Positions 56,473 to 64,000 of a stretch of DNA of 64,000 bases are shown piece after piece (the stretch's first letter is position 1; every line of letters begins with the position of its first letter). The stretch comes from Aphelidium insulamus (Eukaryota; Aphelidiomycota; Aphelidea; Aphelidiaceae): positions 210,243 through 274,242 of the forward strand of contig JAZDSV010000019.1 in the NCBI GenBank assembly GCA_036784855.1, in the 5' to 3' direction. The position numbers and the translations under genes are program-made. A model generated the notes under the pieces. That model did not search any database. It saw nothing but the letters and a program-made list of their open reading frames with translations, and was not told the origin of the DNA.

Positions 56473-57057
56473 TGCACAACTTCGAGCACGCCGCTCTGTA
56501 TCTATATATATATATATATATATATATACACTTTATCCGAGTTGAAACGAACGCTCTGAAGTCAGAGAGCGGAAAGACGCCGCAAGCAAGCTGTGTGCAC
56601 GTGTTTCAACAATCTGCTGCAGCCTGGTGGCGTTGTTGTTGTATTTAGATCGCTGACGTTGATTGGTGGGAGATTTTGCAGATAACTTAATAATAAGAGT
56701 GCATAGCTGTAAGTATAGTATTGCTGCAGCTTGCAGTTCTGAGTGCATGGAATCTTGGTCGTGCTACATTGTTTATCACGCTGATACTGGGTTTTTCACC
56801 TGGATAGTGTACTTGTGAAGATATGTTAGTTTCAAACGAATGATTGATTCTAAAGTATTGAGCTTTCACTGATGCTGTATTATTGCTGCATCAAGTAAGT
56901 GCTTCGATGGGCTCTGATAATGGCTAAATGGATATTCTTTCACAATTGAATATCTCCTCATAGCATGCTGAATACAGAATACTACTTGTACTTTACACGA
57001 TGATTGTCAGATCCTGTCACATGTAATTCACTGTAGACTTCACCAATTCACATTTAT
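56473..57057. other. Intergenic region with (TA)n run
   Basis: Contains about thirteen TA units at 56503-56528, 30-55 bp upstream of the ankyrin gene start, where they could serve as its TATA element. The remainder shows no gene. Confidence 0.6.
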
Positions 57058-58113
57058 TCATTCATTCGTAGTAGCAAGTTTTCCGGCAAGTAGCGCCTGT
57101 ATCTGCGCGGTGGACATTAGCTGGGCATCACGCAGCACCGTGGCGGACGACGTAGATTCCAGCGTGATGGCGGCCGACGATGCCAAGCTGCTGGACGGCG
57201 TCGTGTCATCAGAGTCGCGGTATGGTGTATGGCGCGCGGGCACACTAACACCTCGTCGCTGGGAGTTGTCGTATCGCCCGTTGGTGTTGTTAGGTGGCTG
57301 TGCAGACACCAGAGTCGCCGAGGACTGTTTCAAGTCGCCCACTTCTGCGAGAGCATCGTACTGTTCCGGTGCATCGCCCACCCGCACCGTGTGTATGGCA
57401 ATCGAGTGTGAGCGCGGTTTCTGCAGTGTGGGTCGCGCGGCATTGACAGCGTTGTCGACAGTTTGATGGACAGTTGCAGGTGCAGACGGCACAGTCACTT
57501 CGGCCGACGACCACATCAGCGTGGTGGCAGCAGCAGCGCCGTCGTATGTCTGCTCAGACTGCGGGAAGAGAGACTGACGGCGTGACTGTTCCATCGGCGT
57601 GTAGTCCCCGCCCCTCCGGCTCCCCAGCAGACCACTCACACCGAACGGCTGCTTATGACCGGCGCCTAATACACCGGCAAATTCGGCACTGTCAAAGCCG
57701 TGGTCACCAATGCTGCTGCCATCAGAGCCGTCGTCGTAGTCGTACTCGTCGTCGTCCCCCATTTCATCACTCAGGTCCAGATCGTCGAGTGCCGCGCCAG
57801 TGTACTCGCCGCCGCTCACCGAGCCCGCCTGTCTGGGGTGCCTCCGTCTGCGGCGCGCCCTCCACCGACGCAGCAGCGGCCGGGTAATGTTTCGGCGCCA
57901 CCATGACCGCCACCGTCGCCACAGCGGTCGTCGAGCGGTGTCATGCTGCCGCCGGCCGAGGAGAGAGTAGCGCACGGCGCCGTTCCTGTCCACGCTGTTG
58001 CTGGAATTATCGGTACTGGTGTATGGCTGCTGGCCGCGTCGCCATCGCCGTGCCGTGAGCCAGCCGCCACAGCAGACAAGGCCACAGCAACCCGACGCTG
58101 TATCAGCTGACAT
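57058..58113 (-). CDS. Basic/acidic disordered protein with Cys-rich N-terminus
   Basis: A single-exon frame of about 351 aa. The N-terminus has two cysteine pairs (SGCCGLVCCGGW), which could be palmitoylated. An extraordinarily Arg/Trp-rich stretch follows (RRPLWRRWRSWWRRN, then RRWRARRRRRHPR), then an acidic run (DEMGDDDEYDYDDG). The rest is Ser/Thr/Ala-rich and disordered, ending in a short helix (MSTAQIQALLAGKLA). I recognise no family. A membrane-associated, basic-patch protein is a guess. Coding status rests on the long open frame and codon use like its neighbours. Confidence 0.5.
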   Translation of the reverse strand: MSADTASGCCGLVCCGGWLTARRWRRGQQPYTSTDNSSNSVDRNGAVRYSLLGRRQHDTARRPLWRRWRSWWRRNITRPLLRRWRARRRRRHPRQAGSVSGGEYTGAALDDLDLSDEMGDDDEYDYDDGSDGSSIGDHGFDSAEFAGVLGAGHKQPFGVSGLLGSRRGGDYTPMEQSRRQSLFPQSEQTYDGAAAATTLMWSSAEVTVPSAPATVHQTVDNAVNAARPTLQKPRSHSIAIHTVRVGDAPEQYDALAEVGDLKQSSATLVSAQPPNNTNGRYDNSQRRGVSVPARHTPYRDSDDTTPSSSLASSAAITLESTSSATVLRDAQLMSTAQIQALLAGKLATTNE

Positions 58114-58718
58114 CAATGGTAATTGACTGGCAACGACGGCTCTGTCACTTATGGCTCCCTATTCGAAACAGCCATGATAAATAGTACATTCATGTGTACT
58201 CTGGCTGGGCATGCATATGCGTGCGTCTTGGATGGCGTACAAAGTGCAGCTTCCAAATCGAGGTATTGAAGTTCACGGTAATAGTTAGTTCACCTAGACC
58301 ACTTATCCACCATTTTTCGTCAACCAGTATTTAATTACATCGAAGGTGGGTTAAAGTTAGAATTAAAGTTATTTAAACCGAAAGCTAGCTCATGGCAATT
58401 ATTGGTTGCTGTTGATGGAAAAACTCGTGTCACCCTCGGCTAATTTCGCCTTTATTCTTTCGTACTACATACTTGCATCAAATGGCCCCACGGTAAGTTT
58501 TTCTATATATTTTCCTCTCTCACTACGATGCGCATTTTTGAAGATGATGTGTCTGAGGATATTTTGGCCAGTTGCAAACAAGACAGTGCCATGGCACCAC
58601 CCCGTAAAGTACAAAAACTTGCTACTAGTGAGACACGCGACGCTGCAAAAGACACTGTGCTAACCAGTGTCATCATAGTGAATGATGCAGTATCTACTCT
58701 TTCCGCGGAAAGCCTCAC
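58114..58718. other. Divergent intergenic region with a possible upstream exon
   Basis: An ATG frame at 58528-58770 (MRIFEDDVSEDILASCKQ) might be an N-terminal exon of the PDP-like gene, but it is in another frame and I could not join it convincingly. Confidence 0.3.
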
Positions 58719-60176
58719 ATGTCCACCACACGCGATGTTGAGCATCCCAGTCGGCTATTCCGTGGGCTGAATGAGGACAGCTTTGAAGACGAGCCAAAAT
58801 ATGCTGCGGCAATTAGAACGGCTCTAACTGAAAATGCATACTCGTGCTGCTGGATGAATGCTGCGGCCGGCCATGAAGGGTCCATCCGCATGGATCACAA
58901 CAGTGTTGGATGTAACAGAACGATGGAGGACAGAAACGCTGAACGCTGCTATGCGGTAGATTTTAATATCGGCCAAGGTTTCCGCATGGATACGCTGTGG
59001 GTGAGCTGTGTGCTGGATGGTCATAATGGTTGGCAGTGTGCCGAGGCTGTTCGCAAGCATCTTCCCACGTACGCTCTGCGAAGCATTACCAATGCGCTGA
59101 AAAGTAAGCGTGAGCGATTTAATAGATGCTAGAATTACTTATAGCTGCGTGCAGAGGAGGAAGGTGACTTTGATTTATCAATGAGCAAGGTCAAGAAAGC
59201 ACTCGAGGAATCTTTTCTGGACTGGACTGCGACATTCTGGCTGCGGCTACGTCACAGCCAACCAATGCCAAGCTGGCAGAGGCTGCTTGCAGCGGAACAG
59301 TGGCGATCCTCACAGTTCTGGCGCACAGTAGAAATGCCAAAACAGGGGCGGAAAGATGGGATCTGTTCACGGCAAATGCAGGCGATGCTCGCGCCGTGAT
59401 GGGCTCGTGCAATGATCAAGGCCAGTGGGCAGCAGTGGCTCTCTCCACCGATTTCAACGGCGATAATGAAGCAGAAAAATTCGCATTCAGTCCGAGCACC
59501 CGCCAGACGAAGTTGACACTGCAATTCGCGGTGACCGAGTACTGGCCATACTAGCGCCTACTCGTGCATTCGGCGGAGGACTCTTCAAGTGGAGCAAGGA
59601 GGACAGAGACGCGTTAATCGCCGGGATGCAGGAGACTAGTAAAAAGATGTGGGGCAGCATGAAGAGGGACATCGCAATTACACAGCACATTCAGGTGTTG
59701 AAAGAAAAAGCAGATCGCGTCCGCACACCGCCATATGTTACTGCTGACGCCACCATCAAATCACAGAGAACAACATGTTTTACATTGTGGCCACCGACGG
59801 AATGTGGGACAAATTTCTGAATGACGAGGCGGTAGAGACGGTTGCAACGTGGCTTCGTGGTTCTTGCAGTGACCGAACTGCTTCTTCCACAGCCGATTTG
59901 GCTGGCCAAGATGATTATGACAATGCTGCCACGGAACTCGCACGTCTCGCAGTGACAAGCAAAAATCCAGGCATGAGCTTCAGTAGTGACAGAGTGACAC
60001 AGTTGTGCGCTGCCACTCTACCAAGAAATTCATACATTTCGCGCGGATATCGCGATGATGTTGCAATTACCGTGATTTTTCTTCCCACTGCTCAAGAGTT
60101 ACTTGGCAAGAAATGTTTGGCGGCGCATCATTTGGCAGTGGACACGGTCCCCGCCACTTCTGCCAAGTACTGTTAG
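58719..60176 (+). pseudogene. PP2C/pyruvate dehydrogenase phosphatase-like gene with three frame breaks
   Basis: Pieces in order match PDP-type PP2C phosphatases: LNEDSFEDEP, TMEDRNAERCYAV, CVLDGHNGWQCAEAV (metal-binding DGH), VKKALE then LDCDIL, CSGTVAILTVLA, LFTANAGDARAVMG, AVALSTDFNGDNEAE, SEHPPDE, LAPTRAFGGGLFKWS, RTPPYVTADATI, FYIVATDGMWDKF and SRGYRDDVAITVIFL (last Asp motif). A 51-nt GT-AG intron at 59104-59154 fits. The frame then breaks three times, each as if one base were missing: near 59210, in the A-run at about 59474-59478, and near 59760. No splice sites explain these breaks. Either the gene is decaying or the assembly has errors; all other long genes here are clean. The 5' end is uncertain. 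Confidence 0.7.
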
Positions 60177-60271
60177 CCGGGCTGTGTGAGGCAGTCAATG
60201 ATATTTTCAATAGACCTGACTGTAAAACACAGAACCCTTAACAAAGCGCACAATACACTGTGGACTCTGAA

Positions 60272-63155
60272 ATGGACGCGCTTCCAGACGCCCGCGCGCC
60301 GGCGGCTCTCCACGACGACGATGTCGTGCTGGTGGATGAGGAAATGATGCCAGCCGCCGTGTCAATAGCCTCCAACGGCGTGGAGCACGCTGACGAAAGC
60401 GCTGACGGAACCTCGCGGTCCTACACCACCTCCACACCGCACACACCCATGCCCACCAGGCCGCGGTTAATTTGGCGCCCGTCCGGTCTGGTGTACGACG
60501 AGGCCATGCTGGCACACGCGCCAGTCGCCGACCATGACCGCGGACACCCCGAGTCGCCACAGCGGCTGCAGTGCATATTTGACGCGCTGCTGGCCAGTGA
60601 TTTACTTACGGCGTTTCAACGTGTGCCCGCCCGTCCCGCCACCATGGCCGAAGTGACTGCGGTGCACTCGGCGGAACACTATTTCGGCATAAGCTCCACG
60701 GCTGGTGCGTTAACTTCATTGTCAAAGTTGCTTACAATTTCATCGCATGATGTAGATTACCGCGACGCACAGCAGCTCCTGGACAAGAGCCAAGAGTACA
60801 ATAGCGTGTACTTGAATGAGGCTTCGGCCGCGTGTGCCGCACTCAGCTGCGGTGGAGTCGTCGAACTGGTGGACCGTGTGTGGCAAGGCGCACTCAAGAA
60901 TGGGTTTGCCGTTGTACGACCGCCTGGTCACCACGCCGAGGCAGACGAGGTATGTACTAAGTACTAATAATTGTACTTTGAATGCCGTCTCACAGTGGAA
61001 TAGGCCATGTAAGCATTGTGCTTGCTATATTCTGTTTATGACTGTTGAAGGGGCTTCTGTCTATACAACAATGTCGCCGTGGCCGCCAAGTTCTTGCAAG
61101 AGCAGCGGCAAGTTCAGCGGATACTTATTGTCGACTGGGACGTCCACCATGGTATTGCATCGATGTTTTACGTTCTTTATCCTTACTGTGAAGGAAATGG
61201 CACGCAGCAAGCATTCTACGACGATCCTAATGTGCTATTCTTCTCCATACACCGCTACGACGACGGCCGCTTCTACCCTCACTTTGCCGCTGCCGATGTG
61301 GACCACGTGGGTGGCGTGGGTGCCGAGGGACGGTGAGTATTGTGATTGATACATTTTAGTTGTAAAGCATTCTAGCAATATCAATGTTGCCTGGCCGCAT
61401 TCCGGCTTTGGGGACGCCGACTACAGCCACATATTTACCCGTATTCTGATGCCGGTTGCAATGGAATTCAACCCGGACATTGTGCTGGGCAAGTTTTTAA
61501 TTAACCGTCTGCAATTACATGTAATTCCCACATGCCAGTGTCGTGCGGGTTCGACGCTGCCATGTATGACCCGATCGGAGGATGCCTTGTCACGCCGCAA
61601 GGTTTCGCCATGATGACCCACTGGTTATCGTCACTGGCTGGTGGAAAGCTTGTCCTAGTGCTAGAAGTGAGCGTGCATCTTATTGTAAGTTACCAGTTCT
61701 CATCTCAAAGGGTGGATACGAGCTGGAGGCGATTGCAGAGTCGGCTACTGCATGTGCCAGTGTGCTGCTTGGATTTGCGCCAGAGCTACCTCGTAGCACC
61801 TGTCCCACGGTGGAGTGTCTCAGAGTTGCACAACAAGTCATCAATCACCACTCAATGTACTGGCACTGTCTGGCACCCGTGTCTGTGCCGCGAGAACACT
61901 TTCAAGCAGCTGGTGACATCCATGAAGCTAGTCAACATCAAACCTCATTGCGCGGTATGATCATACATATTTTAAAAGTCCTTTCTGACACGAAAGCAAT
62001 ACTCGACCATCATCGCTCCAGAACTCTGATCAAAAAGTATGAAATGAAGCGAGTTCTTGATGATGAACTGTTCATGAACAATTGCGGCACCGTCCACATT
62101 AGGCAAGTTATCTCATATATATCTATTTGCATTAACGTCCGCTCAATGCAGCAAATCATTTATGACGAGTCCACGTGCTGTGGTGTTTGTTCATGACAGG
62201 CAAGCGCCCACATTCCTATTGTGTGTCACTCAATAACCAATATCTGTAGTGCTTGCGTGGGGTAGGCTTGTGCGCGCATTGACTTGTAAGCTGACTTCTT
62301 CCAGCGTCCCAGCCAACTCTGTCTCAAACTTTATCGACCTAAATGAGAGCCAAGTGGTAGGCAGAGTTATCAAACGTCACACGCATCTCATCTCAGCAGA
62401 TGGACCCCTCGTTGGCGTACCTATCAGCATTCAAAGAAAACGGCTGGGCTGTGTTGGATATCGAGCTGCAGCACACAGAGGACGTTGAAACGGTGTTACC
62501 CTTTGCTCGCTTGAGGCGAGACGCCGAGGTAGCAAATGATACTCTCTTCCTATTTAACTCGAATCTTAACAGGATGAGGGGCATTGGAGAGGAGCGTGCG
62601 ACGATGCCATCCTGCGAATCTTTGATCAGTACTTGGGGTACGCTAAATGTGTATGGGCTGATCGTAGCTACATGTTTAGAATACGGCTGCCTAACAAAAA
62701 TACTATTTTTTTTGTTGCCGGTTTGGCATCCGAGAGCATACCTCTGCTGATGAGGAAACGGGGTTTGTCTGTTCAGCTCTATAATCAGTTTTAATGTACT
62801 AGATGTGCCCGATGTTCTGTCGGCAATGGTCACAATTTGTCGGGCATCACATGCAGTAAATCCGCTGCCAGCGGACATCATTCCTCCAGACACAGTTCGT
62901 TGGTATCGCAATGTATGTGCTCATGAACGTCTATATTCCTTCGGTCATATTATATATTCGTAGCGGACTTTGGCGTTTGGAAGCGACAGTGCGACATTTG
63001 GAATGGAATTGGGCACGGTAGTTCCCCGGCAGGATGAAGCCGGTGTACTCCCAGTGAGACACCTCTCTACCGGCATCGGTATATCATCGTCAATTACACT
63101 TGCCGCGGCATTGCCTCGCGTACTCTCATTTATGGACCGACAATTTGTTAGCTAA
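60272..63155 (+). CDS. HDA1: Class II histone deacetylase, Hda1-like with Arb2 domain
   Basis: Fifteen exons: 60272-60949, 61004-61008, 61051-61151, 61194-61332, 61376-61488, 61539-61666, 61711-62102, 62152-62199, 62250-62261, 62305-62356, 62397-62528, 62573-62637, 62680-62762, 62803-62912 and 62964-63155; 749 aa in one frame. It is a zinc deacetylase of histones and other proteins. Catalytic motifs are [37 protein letters not shown] and [12 protein letters not shown], with the catalytic Tyr kept (vertebrate class IIa enzymes have His). The C-terminal third ([38 protein letters not shown]) matches the Arb2 domain of fungal Hda1. Three introns (61489, 62103, 62200) need GC donors. Exon 2 is 5 nt and exon 9 is 12 nt; both are required for conserved residues and frame. 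Confidence 0.93.
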
Positions 63156-63204
63156 CTAGAGCAACCTCTGTTGTGTTTACCGTATTTACTCAACATATAT
63201 TTGA

Positions 63205-63578
63205 TCAAGGTGGGATCGTTAGAGCTGCTGAGAGTCGAGCCACGTATGATTCCAGCTCGTCCACAATTTGCTCCAAGTGCGCCACGCGCGCCTCTATTTC
63301 ATTCGCCTGCTCGATGAATGGCGCGAATGCTGCAGAGTACCGAGCTGACATTGCGGATGCGTGTTGTATTTGCTGCTGCACGGTGGCGGCGAGTTGCACG
63401 CTCTTTTCCCGCGTCAAATTGTTCATGAGTTGCAGCAACTGAAAGTCTCTAGCCGCTCCTGCAACTTATCAGTGTGCGTGCGTGGCTGTAATCGGAGTAG
63501 TTTACCAAGAGCTTCCTGTGTGAGATAGCGATGCACTTGAGTGCTGGCATTGGCGGCTGCTTCATCCAGTGTGTTCAT
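63205..63578 (-). CDS. BLOC1S2: BLOC-1 complex subunit 2-like protein
   Basis: Exons 63506-63578 and 63205-63458, 108 aa. BLOC-1 acts in endosome/lysosome-related organelle sorting. The chain is a coiled coil whose words follow human BLOC1S2: HRYLTQEALGAARDFQLLQL (human has YLTGELTATSEDYKLLENM), MNNLTREKSVQLA, and FIEQANEIEARVAHLEQIVD (human has YLDQINVIEEQVAALEQ). One GT-AG intron of 47 nt. It is convergent with the deacetylase gene, 50 bp away. Confidence 0.82.
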
Positions 63579-64000
63579 TTAAAGTCTGTAGTCCGAAAAC
63601 CGGTAAATATACTATATACCCCCCATATACATCCCCCCGGTTTTATAGTCGCTACTATTACTGCCGCCTTTAGTCTACCAGTTACTCTCTGAGGCTAAAT
63701 TGCTGTCGGGATTCTATCCCGCTTTTTACTAGTGACACGCCAGTATTCCACGCGTGATTCCACGCAGCGTTTACAGCAAATAATTTGTGAGTAATTTGTG
63801 TCCATGATATATACTGGTAACCACCATATCCAACCCAAATAGGAGCACTCCCGTCGACACTGAGATACGGTCCAACCGTATTCCACCGTATACTGGCAAT
63901 CCCAAAGCCAATCCCAGCGGACTCGCCCACGGACAAATTTACATTTAAAATGATTTAAATTTATTTTCTCCGCCAATACTATATACAATGCCCTTACTTA
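63579..64000. other. Right-edge region
   Basis: AT-rich, with a C-rich motif CCCCCCATATACATCCCCCC near 63620. One minus-strand frame (63682-63936) has no recognisable content. No gene called. Confidence 0.4.

Noticed and set aside
58735-58790. A 45-nt intron (GTTGAG...GACAG) in the phosphatase gene
   Set aside because: It would delete LNEDSF, which matches the PDP family NEYSF word, so I did not use it.
59168-59210. An intron GTGACT...CTCGAG to rescue the first phosphatase frame break
   Set aside because: It would remove the conserved VKKAL helix and end in an unusual GAG acceptor.
63682-63936. Minus-strand 84-aa frame at the right edge
   Set aside because: No recognisable domain and AT-rich; not enough to call a gene.

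Overview
This is a gene-dense eukaryotic nuclear window. Coding DNA is moderately GC-rich and intergenic DNA is AT-rich. About 30 protein genes and one tRNA gene lie on both strands, mostly 100-800 bp apart, and most are split by short introns of 40-60 nt. The gene set points to an opisthokont and most likely an early-diverging (non-Dikarya) fungus: a Bud4/anillin-type PH protein, a class II deacetylase with a fungal-style Arb2 tail, a fungal-type ML lipid-transfer protein and a secreted HSHLEC protein sit beside myosin regulatory light chain, dynamitin, CAND1, NUP205 and BLOC-1 subunit 2. The species cannot be named from the sequence. Gene models below were assembled by hand: exons were joined only where splice sites, reading phase and (where I could recall it) family homology agreed. 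All homology statements come from pattern recognition, not database searches.

Layout. 0-9.6 kb: Bud4-like PH protein (cut by the left edge), a decayed ubiquitin-like/Crinkler-header-like fragment with a perfect inverted repeat, a TMEM8/PGAP6-type membrane protein, an NPF-motif protein, CDC48/p97, a ZDHHC4/Swf1-type palmitoyltransferase and a probable PP1-docking protein. 9.8-23 kb: CAND1, PEX13, tRNA-Asn(GTT), a large RasGAP protein and an ML-domain protein. 23-29.6 kb: a secreted ankyrin protein, a second decayed fragment, mitochondrial succinyl-CoA ligase beta and a secreted LPMO-like protein. 29.7-45.4 kb: NUP205, a secreted unknown, RPB8, myosin RLC, VAP, an F-box protein and Rab GDI. 46-54 kb: an NTF2-like protein, a third fragment, a CDK-like kinase, TSR2, an unknown helical protein and dynamitin. 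54-64 kb: two more secreted proteins (one cysteine-rich, one ankyrin), an unknown basic protein, a frameshifted PDP-like phosphatase, an Hda1-like deacetylase and BLOC1S2.

How the genes relate. Most are single-copy housekeeping genes of unrelated pathways (protein quality control, trafficking, cytoskeleton, transcription, ribosome biogenesis, peroxisome and mitochondrion) with no operon-like logic. Interleaved with them is a faster-evolving secreted set: two paralogous signal-peptide ankyrin proteins, two secreted unknowns, the LPMO-like protein and the ML protein, several with TATA-like boxes.

The strongest unusual signal is in gene structure. About 16 of roughly 90 introns I could place use GC-AG rather than GT-AG ends, usually with the donor GCAAGT, and most of these models stay in frame only if the GC donor is used. 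There are also a 5-nt and a 12-nt microexon in the deacetylase gene, two genes whose first coding exon is only the ATG, and a phosphatase gene with three separate 1-nt frame breaks.
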